Source: Providencia hangzhouensis | Lineage (GTDB): Bacteria; Pseudomonadota; Gammaproteobacteria; Enterobacterales; Enterobacteriaceae | Direction: 5' to 3' | Assembly (NCBI RefSeq): GCF_029193595.2 | Contig: NZ_CP135052.1 | Span: 1,860,001-1,924,000, forward strand | DNA: 64,000 bases | In this document: positions 20,512-32,107 of the stretch, one piece after another | Layout of the letters: each line of letters begins with the position of its first letter | Position numbering within the stretch: the stretch's first letter is position 1 | The notes under the pieces: generated by a model | Told to the model about the DNA's origin: nothing | Database searches by the model: none | Seen by the model: only the letters and a program-made list of their open reading frames with translations | Position numbers and translations under genes: made by a program

Positions 20512-21732
20512 TTATTGAGGGGGGGTGTTATTTGGTTGAATTTGGTCAAATAACGTTATTAAATGTGTAGAGTATTCTTGAATGGTATACCAGGATGTAA
20601 CAATTCGTTTGAAATGAGTAATGAATTTAATAAGTTTATCAGCGTTATTGATTTTTTTGAAAACCTCGATTGATTGGGTTATTTCAGTTAGGAGGACAAG
20701 CCACATATAATCTAAATGGTCAACGGCTAACCGTGCATCTTTAAAGAAACCATCGATTTTATGGAGGTTAATTTGAATATCAAAGATAACTTTTTTGATG
20801 AGTTCTTCTTTGTTAATTTGGTCGTTAATTGATTTTATTTCTGCTAATGTTTCATTTTTTCTTGCTCGAATTTTTTCAGCTTTCGAGCCAAAAATACTAC
20901 CAGTAATAATGAGACCGATGACACCACCTGCTAAGCCGGTGAAGCTGAGTTTTACAAAATGTGAATACTCTTGTTCTAATTGCTGTAGTTCCTGCTTTTT
21001 CGTTTTAAGTAATTCTTGTAAGTAGCTATCTGTAATTTCATTATCAGTAGTTTCAAGTTGATTATATAACCCTTTAATATTAAACAATAATGATTCAACG
21101 TGTTGATAATTAGATAGATACCCACCTGTAATATGTACTCTAAAATCTGAAATGATATTTTTAATATTACTTGTCTTAATGGATTGCTCCTTAATATCAT
21201 CTTTAATTAATTGTAAGATATTAGTTAGTTCAGTCGCTATTTGTTGGTCATCGCTTTGATAAAATATTTCATCTAACTCACTTTCATTAATATCATTCAA
21301 ACTGTCTGATACCCTTTTCAATATAGGCATATGGTTTATATATTCAATAATCTGCCCTCCTGTATGTATAATGTTTCGGCTAGCTAGAGATAGGTTGACA
21401 GATTGCTCTTTAACATGTTGCTCGACATTATCCCAGGTATTGGCATGATCTCGAATATTGATAATGGTATTAATTAATTCGTCTGTATCTATTGGTAAAG
21501 TGGTTGATGAGGTAATACCAAACCATTTTAGAATATCATTTTTTTTCCAAGGCAAAGAAAGAGAGAAGTAAACATGGCGATGTATGCTAATTAAATCGTC
21601 TAATGTAAAAATACCGACTTCGCGGGTTGAAAGAGCATCTTGATTCGTTAATAAAGCTAAGGTTGTATGGCCTATATGCTCTTTTTCAATAATTCTGTCG
21701 TAATTTTCTTTTGTATTCATTTTAAAATCCAT
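20512..21732 (-). CDS. Alpha-xenorhabdolysin-type binary toxin, A subunit
   Basis: A 406-residue helical protein matching the XaxA/YaxA family in length (about 408-410) and in two landmarks. The N-terminal motif STREVGIFTLDDLI is at 35-48. A hydrophobic, Gly-rich segment FTGLAGGVIGLIITGSIFGS is at about 264-283, followed by KAEKIRARKN. Long coiled helices flank this hydrophobic foot. In the known toxins A binds membrane and activates B, giving a large pore in eukaryotic cell membranes. No signal peptide is seen, as in known members. The start at 21732 has a weak ribosome site and an ATG at 21720 is possible. The locus is AT-rich and lies between core operons nuo and men. Confidence 0.85.
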   Translation of the reverse strand: MDFKMNTKENYDRIIEKEHIGHTTLALLTNQDALSTREVGIFTLDDLISIHRHVYFSLSLPWKKNDILKWFGITSSTTLPIDTDELINTIINIRDHANTWDNVEQHVKEQSVNLSLASRNIIHTGGQIIEYINHMPILKRVSDSLNDINESELDEIFYQSDDQQIATELTNILQLIKDDIKEQSIKTSNIKNIISDFRVHITGGYLSNYQHVESLLFNIKGLYNQLETTDNEITDSYLQELLKTKKQELQQLEQEYSHFVKLSFTGLAGGVIGLIITGSIFGSKAEKIRARKNETLAEIKSINDQINKEELIKKVIFDIQINLHKIDGFFKDARLAVDHLDYMWLVLLTEITQSIEVFKKINNADKLIKFITHFKRIVTSWYTIQEYSTHLITLFDQIQPNNTPPQ

Positions 21733-22465
21733 GTTGATTAAGTTAAGGATTGAACACTAATTTGTATTAGCACTATTGTATGGTTGAGTTACCTATTTAT
21801 TGTAAATGAAAATATAAATTTCATATTTGTTAACCTACTAGAAATTGACTGAAAGTTTTATACTAAAAAATGAAAAACAGAGCTAAAAAATAGCACTTTG
21901 AGCAAGTCAATACATGTTTAAAATATTATTTTTTATTATATATATTTAGAAATCATCTATAGTGATAATAAATTAAATAACGCATAACAATATGATGATA
22001 ATTAAAATTTACGGCGGTTTTACTTTTGAAGGCTAAATAGAATTGTAATGGAATATAGGTTTGCAGCTTAAATATAACTATGTTTCAAAATGGAATTCTT
22101 TTTGGATAAAAATGAAGCAATTTCGAGAGGGAGGAAAGAAGAAAGGGGATAAAATCACATTTTCCATTAATTAAATGAATGGAATGACGTGTAATATATA
22201 TAATAAGCTATACTATCAACAACCTGAACCTCTATTCGTGTAACAAGGTTGGTTTTGATGTGATTTCTCTTGGCTATCGTCATTTGGGGCATAAGCGATA
22301 ATTATAGTGATGTACTAAAAACAATTTGTTTATTGCAGATAATCTGTTTTTAGTGCTGAACCGGTGACATAGCATTTACTGTTAGTCATCAATGTATTAA
22401 AAAATGGTTTTGCGCTATATAATAACGCGTAGTGAATTTGTGTGATGTAGCAGTGGGAATCTAAA
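21733..22465. other. Intergenic region between the toxin operon and menF
   Basis: About 730 very AT-rich bases separating the divergent toxin operon and menF. They must contain both promoters, but none stands out from the AT background. A purine-rich stretch near 22125-22150 resembles ribosome sites but has no nearby start codon. No RNA gene or repeat was recognised. Confidence 0.5.
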
Positions 22466-23800
22466 GTGAACTATAAAAAAATTGATCAACTGATAACTGA
22501 AATTTTGGATCATTTGTCTACATTGACACTAAAAAACCAAGAGTTTATTCGTTTTGTTTGGCAATTGGATGCGCAAACCGCTTTCCCTGGTCTTTCATGG
22601 CTATCAGTGCAAGAAAGCTACCCTCAATTTTACTGGTATCAACGGACGGGAGCTGAAGAATGTAGTGCTCTTGGCATGGTGAAATCTTTTGATTCGATAG
22701 ATAAGGCTCAAGCTTTTTTATCGCAATACCCTGATATACCAGAAATGCGCCTATGGGGGCTTAATGGGTGGAATGCCGTCGGGGATGGGATCCCTGACGA
22801 GATAAAACGTCAAGCAACATTTTGTTTTTTACCTCGTATTGAAATTCATCGATTACGTTCAACGATTAACGTTAGTATCAATATAGAAGGTGAAGAAGAT
22901 CGCTTAAATGCCATTCATCTTTTACAGCAATTAAAACCCGCTTCTCAAGTGACATTGGCACTGAATGCGGATATTACTGCGCAAGAACATATTCCTACTC
23001 ATGATGAATGGTGCCGTTTATTAAATTGCGCTATTGATGATATGAAGTCAGGGAAAATGGAAAAAGTGGTTATGGCAAGGAAAACAAAACTTACCTTGTC
23101 TAAGCCTATTGCGGTTGCTGAGTTTCTCGCACAAAGCCAGCAAGTGAATCATCATTGCTACCATTTTATGATGGCCTTTAACGCACATTCTGGTTTTATT
23201 TCTTCAACCCCCGAGCGTTTATATTTACGTCAAGATGGCCAATTAAATTCTGAGGCCTTAGCGGGAACCGTCGCTAATGACCCTGATGATGCAGTCGCAG
23301 CAGAGTACGCTAAATGGTTGATGGAAGATAAAAAAAACCAACATGAAAACTTAGTGGTTGTTGATGATATTTGTCAACAATTGCAAGGGGCAGTGACTGG
23401 AGTAGATGTGTCTTCAGCAAAAGTTATTCGTTTAAGAAAAATTCAACACCTTTATCGTTCAATTGTTGCAACGCTAATCACCCCTTCTGATAGCGATTGT
23501 TTACAACGCCTCCAACCTACCGCTGCCGTGTGTGGTTTGCCACGAAAAGTCGCTCGGCAATTTTTAGCCAAAAATGAACCTTTTTCTCGCGGCTGGTATG
23601 CAGGAACGGGTGGTTTTATGAGCTTAAATAAAAGTGAATTCGCGGTATCTCTACGTTGTGCGCAAATAGAGGGTGCACAGGTCTCATTATATTCAGGCGC
23701 TGGTATTGTCAGTGGCTCAGACCCAGAGCAAGAGTGGATAGAAATTGAAAATAAAGCGGCTGGGCTAAAGTCTTTATTTGAAAATAACGAAAAACCATAA
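22466..23800 (+). CDS. menF: Isochorismate synthase MenF
   Basis: A 444-residue chorismate-binding enzyme that converts chorismate to isochorismate, the first step of menaquinone synthesis. The general-base Lys is K200 in KMEKVVMARKTKL. The C-terminal Mg and substrate region includes EALAGTVANDPDD, LQPTAAVCGLP and GAGIVSGSDPEQEW. The start is GTG at 22466 with GGGA 8 bases upstream. It heads the men cluster, 119 bases before menD, with only a weak AT-rich hairpin between. Confidence 0.94.
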   Translation: MNYKKIDQLITEILDHLSTLTLKNQEFIRFVWQLDAQTAFPGLSWLSVQESYPQFYWYQRTGAEECSALGMVKSFDSIDKAQAFLSQYPDIPEMRLWGLNGWNAVGDGIPDEIKRQATFCFLPRIEIHRLRSTINVSINIEGEEDRLNAIHLLQQLKPASQVTLALNADITAQEHIPTHDEWCRLLNCAIDDMKSGKMEKVVMARKTKLTLSKPIAVAEFLAQSQQVNHHCYHFMMAFNAHSGFISSTPERLYLRQDGQLNSEALAGTVANDPDDAVAAEYAKWLMEDKKNQHENLVVVDDICQQLQGAVTGVDVSSAKVIRLRKIQHLYRSIVATLITPSDSDCLQRLQPTAAVCGLPRKVARQFLAKNEPFSRGWYAGTGGFMSLNKSEFAVSLRCAQIEGAQVSLYSGAGIVSGSDPEQEWIEIENKAAGLKSLFENNEKP

Positions 23801-23919
23801 AATAAAAATGGTTATTTTCTTTTTTATTTCAATTAGTTCATCAAAAATTGTCCTGAGATCAAGAAATTTATTTCAGCCAGTCTAAACTAATTGATAACTA
23901 ATAATTTGCTGAGCATATT

Positions 23920-25593
23920 ATGTCGAATTCTGCTTTTAACCTCCGTTGGGCTGAAGTGATTATCGAAGCACTGTCTCGCCACGGAATGAAACACATCTGT
24001 ATTGCGCCTGGTTCGCGCTCAACACCCTTGACCCTTGCGGCGATTAACCATGGTAAATTGCATTGCCATACGCATTTTGATGAGCGTGGTTTAGGGCACC
24101 TAGCTCTAGGTTTAGCAAAAGCCAGTCATGAGCCTGTAGGGGTTATCGTTACCTCTGGTACAGCTGTTGCAAACCTTTACCCTTCATTAATTGAAGCCGG
24201 TTTAACAGGGGAAAAGGTGATTTTTCTTACCGCTGACAGACCGCCAGAATTGATTGATTGCGGTGCTAATCAAGCTATTCGGCAAACACATATTTTTGCG
24301 TCTCACCCCTCTCAATCATTAATGTTGCCACGGCCGACGCAAGATATTTCAGCGAAATGGTTGGTCACCGCGATTGATAATGGCATGAACCAGTTACACC
24401 ATGGTGGCTTTCATATTAATTGTCCATTTGCAGAGCCACTATATGGTGAAATGGATGGGGAATATGAGTGGCAGCAAACACTTGGAGAATGGTGGAATTC
24501 TTCTCACCCGTGGTTAACTGAGCCATTAACCCATTCCGTCGCATTGGTTGCGGATTGGTATTTTTGGCGTCAGAAAAAAGGCGTTGTGATTGCAGGGCGA
24601 ATGACAGCGAGTGAAGGGGAGTTAGTTGCAAAATGGGCACAGGAACTTGGATGGCCAGTACTCGGTGATGTGCTGTCTCAAACCGGACAACCTTTTCCAT
24701 GTGCCGACTTATGGCTACAACATCCAGAAACTCAGTCTATTTTAAAAGATGCGGAATTAGTCGTTCAGTTTGGTTCAAGCTTAACGGGAAAACGGCTCTT
24801 ACAATGGCAAGCCAATTGTGAGCCGCAAGAGTATTGGATTATCGACTCAATACCTCAGCGGTTAGACCCAGCCAATCATAAGGGAAGAAAATTAACCTGT
24901 TCAATCAAGGGTTGGCTAGATAACCATCCTGCACAGCCGAGAAGCTTGTGGTGTGAGTCGCTGCCCACTTTAGTGCAAAAAACTCAACACCATGTGCGCC
25001 AACGCTTACAAGCGCAGTTTTCAGAAGCCGCAGTTGCACACCAATTACCTGAACTGCTACCTCCACGAGGCCAACTATTTGTTGGCAACAGCTTAATTGT
25101 CCGTTTGGTAGATGCACTAGCACAACTTCCATTGGGCTATCCTGTTTATAGTAACCGGGGCGCGAGTGGTATTGATGGTTTGATTTCTACCATGGCAGGT
25201 GTTCAACGGGCAACAGCACGGCCAACATTGGCTATTGTTGGGGATATTTCTGCACTATATGACTTGAATAGTTTGGCTTTGTTGCGTGAGCCTTCAGCGC
25301 CCACCGTTCTGATCGTGGTGAATAACAATGGTGGGCAAATTTTTTCTATGTTACCTACACCAGACGAAGCAAGACAAAACTATTACTGTATGCCGCAAAA
25401 TGTCAGTTTCGAGCCCGCGGCGAAAATGTTTGGTTTACAATATTGTACGCCGACAGACTGGACAACACTAAAAAATACCGTTCAACAATTTTGGCGCCGT
25501 CAACAGGGCACATTGCTGGTGGAATTGCAGGTGGCAAGTGATGAAGGCGCCCGTACGTTAAAACAACTATTGAATGAAGTTGTGGAACTGTAA
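23920..25593 (+). CDS. menD: SEPHCHC synthase MenD
   Basis: A 557-residue thiamine diphosphate enzyme (556 in E. coli) that condenses 2-oxoglutarate with isochorismate. The N-terminal pyrimidine-binding domain has [13 protein letters not shown] near residue 30 and the catalytic Glu region in [16 protein letters not shown]. The C-terminal domain has the diphosphate motif [15 protein letters not shown] and [12 protein letters not shown] near 440-480. The stop overlaps the menH start by one base (TAATG). Confidence 0.96.
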   Translation: MSNSAFNLRWAEVIIEALSRHGMKHICIAPGSRSTPLTLAAINHGKLHCHTHFDERGLGHLALGLAKASHEPVGVIVTSGTAVANLYPSLIEAGLTGEKVIFLTADRPPELIDCGANQAIRQTHIFASHPSQSLMLPRPTQDISAKWLVTAIDNGMNQLHHGGFHINCPFAEPLYGEMDGEYEWQQTLGEWWNSSHPWLTEPLTHSVALVADWYFWRQKKGVVIAGRMTASEGELVAKWAQELGWPVLGDVLSQTGQPFPCADLWLQHPETQSILKDAELVVQFGSSLTGKRLLQWQANCEPQEYWIIDSIPQRLDPANHKGRKLTCSIKGWLDNHPAQPRSLWCESLPTLVQKTQHHVRQRLQAQFSEAAVAHQLPELLPPRGQLFVGNSLIVRLVDALAQLPLGYPVYSNRGASGIDGLISTMAGVQRATARPTLAIVGDISALYDLNSLALLREPSAPTVLIVVNNNGGQIFSMLPTPDEARQNYYCMPQNVSFEPAAKMFGLQYCTPTDWTTLKNTVQQFWRRQQGTLLVELQVASDEGARTLKQLLNEVVEL

Positions 25594-26357
25594 TGTTATC
25601 TGCCCATAGACATAATTCAGTCTCATCTGCTCCTTGGGTCATCTGGCTGCATGGCTTGTTAGGTAGTGCCGATGACTGGCTACCAGTGATTGAACAAACA
25701 CGTGCTTTTCCATCGTTAGCGGTGGATTTACCAGGGCATGGCGGTTCTCACTCAGAGCCATGCCAAGGTTTTTCACATTTTGATCAACAACTCAGCGCTC
25801 TTTTACAGTATCATCAAATTAATGAATACTACTTGGTTGGCTATTCACTCGGTGCTCGGTTAGCGATGCATTTTGCCTGTCACTATCAGCCTAACGGATT
25901 ATTAGGTTTAGTGATTGAGGGGGGCAATGTGGGATTAGTCAATGAACAAGAACGAGTTGCTCGGGCGGCTAATGATAAGGCATGGGCACAACGTTTTCGT
26001 TCAGAACCCATCGAAGAAGTGTTAGATGATTGGTATCAACAAGCTGTATTTGCTGATTTGTCGACCACTCAGCGCCAACATTTAATTCAGTTACGTCGGC
26101 AAAATAACCCGCACAGTATTGCTGCTATGCTAGAAAATACATCATTAGCAAAGCAACCTTTCTTGGCGGACAAATTGCATCAATTGACCTGTCCCTATCG
26201 TTATTTTTGTGGCGAAAAGGATAAAAAGTTTCGAAGCGTTTCGCAACAATATGAATTGCCGTTAACGCTAATTGAAAATGCAGGGCATAATGCGCATCGG
26301 GAAAACCCAATGGGCTTTGCAGCTGCACTACACCATTTTTTATCACACTGTGGTTAA
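25593..26357 (+). CDS. menH: SHCHC synthase MenH
   Basis: A 254-residue alpha/beta hydrolase-fold lyase that eliminates pyruvate from SEPHCHC to give SHCHC. The catalytic triad is visible: S85 in GYSLGAR, D210 in GEKDKKF and H232 in AGHNAHRENP. It lies between menD (1-base overlap) and menB (12-base gap). Confidence 0.95.
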   Translation: MLSAHRHNSVSSAPWVIWLHGLLGSADDWLPVIEQTRAFPSLAVDLPGHGGSHSEPCQGFSHFDQQLSALLQYHQINEYYLVGYSLGARLAMHFACHYQPNGLLGLVIEGGNVGLVNEQERVARAANDKAWAQRFRSEPIEEVLDDWYQQAVFADLSTTQRQHLIQLRRQNNPHSIAAMLENTSLAKQPFLADKLHQLTCPYRYFCGEKDKKFRSVSQQYELPLTLIENAGHNAHRENPMGFAAALHHFLSHCG

Positions 26358-26369
26358 AGGAATCTGATA

Positions 26370-27227
26370 ATGATTTATCCAAGCGAAGAAAAATTATACG
26401 CACCAATTGAATGGCAAGATTGCTCTACAGGGTTTGAAGATATTCGCTATCATAAATCTCCGGAAGGGATTGCAAAAATTACGATTAATCGCCCAGAAGT
26501 GCGTAATGCTTTTCGTCCACAAACCGTGAAAGAAATGATCCAAGCTCTATCTGATGCACGCTATGATGACCAAGTTGGAACTATCATTTTAACGGGTGAA
26601 GGTGAAAAAGCATTTTGTGCCGGTGGTGACCAAAAAATTCGTGGCGACTACGGCGGGTATCGTGACGAAAGTGGTACTCATCACTTAAATGTATTAGATT
26701 TCCAACGTCAAATTCGTACTTGTCCAAAACCTGTGGTGGCAATGGTCGCCGGTTTCTCTATCGGTGGTGGTCATGTGTTACATATGATGTGTGACCTGAC
26801 TATTGCTGCAGATAACGCAATCTTTGGCCAAACCGGTCCAAAAGTTGGCTCATTTGATGGTGGCTGGGGTGCGTCTTATATGGCACGTATTGTTGGGCAG
26901 AAAAAGGCACGTGAAATCTGGTTCCTGTGCCGCCAGTATAATGCACAAGAAGCGTTGGATATGGGGCTGGTTAATACTGTCGTTCCTTATGCTGACTTAG
27001 AAAAAGAGACTGTGCGTTGGTGTCGTGAAATGCTAGAGAACAGCCCAATGGCATTACGTTGCTTGAAAGCCGCCTTGAATGCAGACTGTGATGGTCAGGC
27101 TGGCCTGCAAGAGCTCGCAGGTAATGCCACTATGTTGTTCTATATGACAGATGAAGGGCAAGAAGGCCGTAACGCCTTTAATGAAAAACGTGCTCCAGAC
27201 TTCTCTAAATATAAGCGTAATCCATAA
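26370..27227 (+). CDS. menB: 1,4-dihydroxy-2-naphthoyl-CoA synthase MenB
   Basis: A 285-residue crotonase-fold enzyme, identical in length to E. coli MenB, that closes the second ring from o-succinylbenzoyl-CoA. The oxyanion-hole segments [13 protein letters not shown] and [12 protein letters not shown] are present. The Asp of [16 protein letters not shown] marks the MenB subgroup. Codon use is more biased than in the other men genes, as expected for a well-expressed enzyme. The stop overlaps menC by one base. Confidence 0.97.
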   Translation: MIYPSEEKLYAPIEWQDCSTGFEDIRYHKSPEGIAKITINRPEVRNAFRPQTVKEMIQALSDARYDDQVGTIILTGEGEKAFCAGGDQKIRGDYGGYRDESGTHHLNVLDFQRQIRTCPKPVVAMVAGFSIGGGHVLHMMCDLTIAADNAIFGQTGPKVGSFDGGWGASYMARIVGQKKAREIWFLCRQYNAQEALDMGLVNTVVPYADLEKETVRWCREMLENSPMALRCLKAALNADCDGQAGLQELAGNATMLFYMTDEGQEGRNAFNEKRAPDFSKYKRNP

Positions 27228-28198
27228 TGCGTAAAGCCCGTATTTATTCGTTCAGCCTGCCGATGGAGGCAGGCGTTATCCTTCGCTATCAGCGACTAAA
27301 AACGCGTGATGGGCTTTTAGTCTGTTTACAAGATGGGGATAATGAAGGTTGGGGAGAAATTTCGCCTCTACCTGAATTCAGTCGTGAAACATTAGAAGAA
27401 GCAACCGCAGAAACTATTAAGCGACTGAATGAATGGGTGAAAGAAGGCAAAATTTCTAATAGTTTATTACCCTCTGTGGCTTTTGGGTGCAGCTGCGCTC
27501 TAGCGGAGCTGGCAGGGGAGCTTCCTGAACAAGCGGATTACCGCAAAGCGCCTTTATGTAGTGGAGATCCTGACGATTTAATCTTAAGCCTTGATGCAAT
27601 GGAAGGTGAGAAAGTCGCTAAGGTTAAAGTCGGTCTATATGAAGCGGTACGTGATGGTATGGTGGTTAACCTGTTACTAGAGGCAGTTCCAGAACTGAAA
27701 CTGCGTTTGGATGCGAATCGCAGTTGGACCCGAACAAAAGCCGACGGTTTTGCTAAATATGTTAACCCAGACTACCGTAGTCGTATTGCGTTTTTAGAGG
27801 AGCCGTGTAAGACCCGTGAAGAGTCACTGCAATTTGCAGCAGATACTGGCATTAGTATTGCTTGGGATGAAAGTGTACGTGAAGAAGGCTTTATGGTAGA
27901 AGCGCAGGAAGGGGTTTCTGCGATAGTCATTAAACCGACCCTGACAGGCAGCTTGTCATATTGCCGCTATTTAGTGGAAGAATCACATCGCTTAGGGTTA
28001 CAAGCTGTGATTAGCTCATCCATTGAAAGTAGCTTTGGTTTAATACAACTTGCTCGTGTAGCGCATTGGCTAACGCCAAATACCATTCCAGGCTTAGACA
28101 CGGTATCACTTATTCAATCTCAATTGGTACGGCCTTGGCCACAATGTGATATTCCGCTTCAGCAGCTAGATGATTTAACGCTTGTATGGCAGAGTTAG
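27227..28198 (+). CDS. menC: o-Succinylbenzoate synthase MenC
   Basis: A 323-residue enolase-superfamily dehydratase that turns SHCHC into o-succinylbenzoate. The catalytic Lys of KVKVGLYEA, metal ligands in [16 protein letters not shown] and AWDESVRE, and the second catalytic Lys in IVIKPTL are all in order. The gene overlaps menB by one base and menE by 13 bases. Confidence 0.95.
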   Translation: MRKARIYSFSLPMEAGVILRYQRLKTRDGLLVCLQDGDNEGWGEISPLPEFSRETLEEATAETIKRLNEWVKEGKISNSLLPSVAFGCSCALAELAGELPEQADYRKAPLCSGDPDDLILSLDAMEGEKVAKVKVGLYEAVRDGMVVNLLLEAVPELKLRLDANRSWTRTKADGFAKYVNPDYRSRIAFLEEPCKTREESLQFAADTGISIAWDESVREEGFMVEAQEGVSAIVIKPTLTGSLSYCRYLVEESHRLGLQAVISSSIESSFGLIQLARVAHWLTPNTIPGLDTVSLIQSQLVRPWPQCDIPLQQLDDLTLVWQS

Positions 28199-29595
28199 CA
28201 CAATTTAAAGATTGGCCTTGGCAACACTGGGCCAATCTTCGTCCGAACTCAATCGCTCTAGTCACAGAGTCCCAAAGTATGACTTGGGAAAGTGTAAGCC
28301 AACAAATTACTGACCTTAGAACTTACTTTTTAATGCAAGGCGTAGAGCAGGGGCAGTGTATTGTTTTACATGGGAAAAATTCAGTTGAATTATTACTGAG
28401 TCAGCTGGCACTTATTGCTTGTGGGGCTCGTGTTTTACCATTAAATCCCCGCCTCCCAGAACGGTTGTTAGCAGAATTATTACCTCATCTTAATGTTAGC
28501 TCAGTTATTGATTTTACTGATGAATCAAATCTGTTAGCAAATTATCGTAATTTAGATTATCAACTTTATTACCATTTTATTAGTGATGAAGAGGTTGCTC
28601 CGGTTATTTTTCAAGAGGTTATTCAGCAACCCGCTACGTTGATTTTAACATCGGGATCGACAGGTCTACCTAAAGCCGCTGTTCACAGTGTCGCTGCGCA
28701 CTTAAATAGTGCAGCAGGTGTTGTTAATCTGATGAATTACCAGCAAGGAGATTGTTGGTTACTATCGCTGCCGTTATTCCATGTATCTGGTCAGGGGATT
28801 GTTTGGCGCTGGCTTCTTAAAGGTGGCTCACTTGCGGTCAAAAATCTTCCTTTGGCCCAAGCATTGCATGAGGTCACTCATGCCTCTTTAGTTCCGACCC
28901 AGTTATGGCGTTTATTAAATGATAAATCAGTGACTAATATCGCATTGAAAGCCGTTTTATTGGGAGGAGCGAGTATCCCTTCAACCTTGACGGATCTGGC
29001 TCAACAGCATGGTATTGCTTGTTGGAGCGGCTATGGGATGACAGAAATGGCATCTACGGTTTGTGCGAAACGGGCAGACGGTAAAAAAGGTGTCGGTTTA
29101 CCCTTAAAAGGCAAGCAAGTTCGTCTTGTGGATGATGAAATCCAAATTCAATCAGATAGTCAGGCTCTGGGTTATTGGTTTGATGGGCAACTTCACCCAT
29201 TAAATTGCCTAGATAACTGGTTTAAAACCAACGATAAAGGGGTTTTTATCGATGGGGAATATCAGGTTGTTGGTCGTCTAGATAATTTATTTATTAGTGG
29301 CGGGGAATGTGTTCAACCCGAAGATATCGAATCAGTCATAAATTCACATCCTGATGTCAGCCAAAGTTTTATTATACCTATTGATGATGTGCAATTTGGG
29401 CAACGTCCTGTCGCGGTTATTGAAGCAAATGAGTCAGTGGATTTAAATCAGCTGGCGGATTGGTTAAAAGATAAACTCGCTCCATACCAATATCCTATGG
29501 CATTTTATTATTTAGACCCTGAATTGAAAGCAGGGGGAATAAAAGTGTCTAGGCAACAAGTGAAGAAGTGGTTGTTAGCGAGAATAAAAGAATAG
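28186..29595 (+). CDS. menE: o-Succinylbenzoate-CoA ligase MenE
   Basis: A 469-residue adenylate-forming ligase (451 in E. coli) that activates o-succinylbenzoate with CoA. The ATP-binding loop is [12 protein letters not shown], the adenine motif is GYGMTEMAS, and the hinge and C-terminal Lys region is [14 protein letters not shown] through [13 protein letters not shown]. It ends the men operon. Order menF-D-H-B-C-E matches E. coli. Confidence 0.94.
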   Translation: MAELAQFKDWPWQHWANLRPNSIALVTESQSMTWESVSQQITDLRTYFLMQGVEQGQCIVLHGKNSVELLLSQLALIACGARVLPLNPRLPERLLAELLPHLNVSSVIDFTDESNLLANYRNLDYQLYYHFISDEEVAPVIFQEVIQQPATLILTSGSTGLPKAAVHSVAAHLNSAAGVVNLMNYQQGDCWLLSLPLFHVSGQGIVWRWLLKGGSLAVKNLPLAQALHEVTHASLVPTQLWRLLNDKSVTNIALKAVLLGGASIPSTLTDLAQQHGIACWSGYGMTEMASTVCAKRADGKKGVGLPLKGKQVRLVDDEIQIQSDSQALGYWFDGQLHPLNCLDNWFKTNDKGVFIDGEYQVVGRLDNLFISGGECVQPEDIESVINSHPDVSQSFIIPIDDVQFGQRPVAVIEANESVDLNQLADWLKDKLAPYQYPMAFYYLDPELKAGGIKVSRQQVKKWLLARIKE

Positions 29596-29603
29596 GGCGA
29601 AAT

Positions 29604-29627
29604 AGTGGCGGGGTTATCCCCACCACT
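29604..29627. terminator. Hairpin between convergent menE and katA
   Basis: AGTGG and GGGG pair with CCCC and CCACT around a TTAT loop, with one internal mismatch. There is no strong T-run on either strand, so termination efficiency is uncertain. Confidence 0.5.
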
Positions 29628-29639
29628 TAATGACTTACA

Positions 29640-31079
29640 CTATTTTAGTGCTTTTAACGCTTTTTCGACACCCGCACCGTATTCAGGGTGAACTTGTTTA
29701 AATAACTCGATTTGGCGCACTTGTGTGGCTTCAGTCGCGTCAATCAGTTCACCGGCAATACGTTTAAACATACGTTGGTGCTCGGCATCATCTAACAACT
29801 CATATAATGCACGTGGCTGGCTGAAATAATCTTGGTCTTCGCGGTGATCCCAATGGTCAGCAGCACCTTCAATAGATAATGGCGGTTCGCTAAAGTCCGG
29901 TTGTTCTTGGAATAATCCGGCTTCATTTGGCTCATAGGTCACATGGTTGCCGCTATTACCGTCAACACGCATTGCCCCATCACGGTGGTAATTATGGAAC
30001 GGGCAACGTGGGGCGTTTACTGGGATTTGGTGATGGTTGACACCAAGACGATAACGATGAGCATCGCCATAAGAGAACAGGCGGCCTTGTAACATTCTAT
30101 CTGGCGAGAAACCAATACCCGGAACCACGTTAGCAGGGCTAAAAGCCGCTTGTTCTACGTCAGCAAAATAGTTGTCTGGATTACGATTAAGTTCAAAATA
30201 ACCGACATCAATTAATGGATAATCTTTGTGTGGCCATACTTTGGTTAAGTCAAATGGGTTATAAGGAACTTGAGAAGCTTCTTTTTCTGGCATAATTTGC
30301 ACTTGCAAATTCCAGCGTGGGAAATCCCCTTTTTCGATGGATTCAAACAGATCTCGCTGTGAACTTTCTCTATCTTTACCCACTAACTGCTCAGCTTGTT
30401 CATCAGACAGATTTTGAATACCTTGTTGGCAACGGAAATGGAATTTGACCCAGAAACGTTCATTGTTACTGTTGATGAAACTATATGTATGGCTACCAAA
30501 ACCATGCATATGACGGTAACTTTGTGGGATACCACGGTCACTAGCATCAATGGTTAACTGGTGTAAAGATTCAGGTAATTGGGAGAAAAAGGCCCATTTA
30601 TGTTCCATTGTACGCAGGTTAGAGCGAGGGTCACGTTTAACTACGTGGTTTAAATCAGGGAATTTTAATGGGTCACGGAAATAGAATACAGGGGTGTTGT
30701 TACCCACCATATCCCAGTTACCTTCTTCAGTATAAAATTTTAATGCGAAGCCACGAATATCACGTTCTGCGTCGGCAGCTCCACGTTCGCCTGCAACGGT
30801 AGAGAACCGAGCGAACATTTCTGTTTTTTTCCCTACTTCAGAGAAAATTTTTGCACGAGTATAGCGGCTAATATCATGGGTTACGGTAAAGGTACCGAAA
30901 GCACCAGAACCTTTTGCGTGCATACGTCTTTCAGGGATTACTTCACGGTCAAAATGGGCAAGTTTTTCTAAAAACCAAACATCCTGTAATAACATTGGGC
31001 CACGTTTACCCGCTGTCATGACATTATTATTATTGGCGACTGGGGCGCCTGAGGCGGTAGTAAGGCCTTTCTTTTTCAT
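29640..31079 (-). CDS. katA: Monofunctional haem catalase KatA
   Basis: A 479-residue small-subunit catalase very close to the structurally known Proteus mirabilis enzyme (484 residues), which disproportionates hydrogen peroxide in the cytosol and binds NADPH. The distal His is H54 in RRMHAKGSG and the distal Asn is N127 in VGNNTPVF. The proximal Tyr is in [14 protein letters not shown] near residue 337. The ATG at 31079 is chosen because GGAG lies 7 bases upstream; a GTG codon directly before it is less likely. The gene is monocistronic. Confidence 0.95.
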   Translation of the reverse strand: MKKKGLTTASGAPVANNNNVMTAGKRGPMLLQDVWFLEKLAHFDREVIPERRMHAKGSGAFGTFTVTHDISRYTRAKIFSEVGKKTEMFARFSTVAGERGAADAERDIRGFALKFYTEEGNWDMVGNNTPVFYFRDPLKFPDLNHVVKRDPRSNLRTMEHKWAFFSQLPESLHQLTIDASDRGIPQSYRHMHGFGSHTYSFINSNNERFWVKFHFRCQQGIQNLSDEQAEQLVGKDRESSQRDLFESIEKGDFPRWNLQVQIMPEKEASQVPYNPFDLTKVWPHKDYPLIDVGYFELNRNPDNYFADVEQAAFSPANVVPGIGFSPDRMLQGRLFSYGDAHRYRLGVNHHQIPVNAPRCPFHNYHRDGAMRVDGNSGNHVTYEPNEAGLFQEQPDFSEPPLSIEGAADHWDHREDQDYFSQPRALYELLDDAEHQRMFKRIAGELIDATEATQVRQIELFKQVHPEYGAGVEKALKALK

Positions 31080-31413
31080 CACAATGCTCCTTTGTTTGGA
31101 TTAAATGACTACACAAACCTAACTAATAAGTTAATATTTTGTAAAAAATAAAAAACACGACTACAATAAACTTGTAATTCAGTATAGTTATTATGGAATT
31201 GATTATCTAATTAATATAACCAATTACTGTGATTACAAGTAAAAAATACGTATTTATCGCACTTTTTTGCACTAAAATTTTTGATGCGTGAAATTTTGTA
31301 ATGAATAACGAGGGCTTTTATCGAGGCTATAGCGTAAATCTAGGTAAGAATGGCTGAAAATAGGGTGAGATTCGCGTAATATCCATAGGTAATAATATCA
31401 AGAGGATAAAATA
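31080..31413. other. Intergenic region between divergent katA and yfaZ
   Basis: About 330 AT-rich bases with the promoters of both genes. An OxyR site would be expected for katA, but the degenerate motif cannot be called by eye. Confidence 0.5.
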
Positions 31414-31956
31414 ATGCGCAAATTATTATTATTGGCAGCAGCGATGTCACCATTATTCGTAGGTACTGCACATGCAGTTTCAGTTAGTGCACAAGCAGGT
31501 GAACATTTTACTGAGCTGTCTGCAGGGTTAGGTAACCAAAATGCAGGGTTGGCATTTAACGGCTCTTGGGCTCGTAGTGACCATGATGGGCAAATGGGTA
31601 GTATTGGTGCCACATTTGGCTTACCTGTTGGGCCTTTCTCTGCATTTGTAGGGGGTAAGGGGCTATATTTATCACCTGATCACAATAGTAATGGTGCTGC
31701 ATTAGCTGTTGGTGGTGGGTTAAATTGGCAGGTTATGCCTTCACTCAATATTTACGGTGAAGCTTATGGTGCTCCAGAGCAACTGACTTCAGGCAGCAAA
31801 TCGTACGTCGAAGCTAAAGCCGGTGCACGTTATACGGTATTTAAGCCTTTATCTATTGATGCGGGATATCGCTTAATTGAAATGAAAGGGACACATGGTC
31901 ATAGTAGCGATAAAGTTGCTGATGGCTGGTATGTAGGGGCTGGCCTTTCATTCTAA
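31414..31956 (+). CDS. yfaZ: YfaZ-family outer membrane protein
   Basis: A 180-residue protein with a clear signal peptide (MRKLLLLAAAMSPLFVGTAH) and a likely cleavage after AHA near residue 22. The rest is Gly- and aromatic-rich with alternating polar and apolar residues, ending in Phe, as expected for a small outer membrane beta-barrel. The segments NGSWARSDHDG, GGKGLYLSP and KSYVEAKAGARY match E. coli YfaZ (also 180 residues). Family function is unknown. A strong AAGAGG ribosome site precedes the start. Confidence 0.88.
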   Translation: MRKLLLLAAAMSPLFVGTAHAVSVSAQAGEHFTELSAGLGNQNAGLAFNGSWARSDHDGQMGSIGATFGLPVGPFSAFVGGKGLYLSPDHNSNGAALAVGGGLNWQVMPSLNIYGEAYGAPEQLTSGSKSYVEAKAGARYTVFKPLSIDAGYRLIEMKGTHGHSSDKVADGWYVGAGLSF

Positions 31957-31979
31957 CAGGGTTATCTTGTTCATAATGC

Positions 31980-32010
31980 CCCTAGGCGTACATTATGTGT
32001 ACGCCTAGGG
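31980..32010 (+). terminator. Long perfect hairpin downstream of yfaZ
   Basis: A 13-bp perfect stem (CCCTAGGCGTACA / TGTACGCCTAGGG) has a 5-base loop. It lacks a T-run, so it may protect the 3' end or act with Rho rather than being a classical terminator. Confidence 0.6.
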
Positions 32011-32107
32011 CGAATTTGATGATGTAAACTTAGTTGAGTATTTTTTAAAATAATTGGTTAAACTTTTAGCTGCTTATCCATAGCTATTTACTTCAGTTTT
32101 TATTGCA

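Noticed and set aside
23780..23830. Terminator between menF and menD
   Set aside because: The stem is almost pure A-T with a large loop; it is too weak to call.
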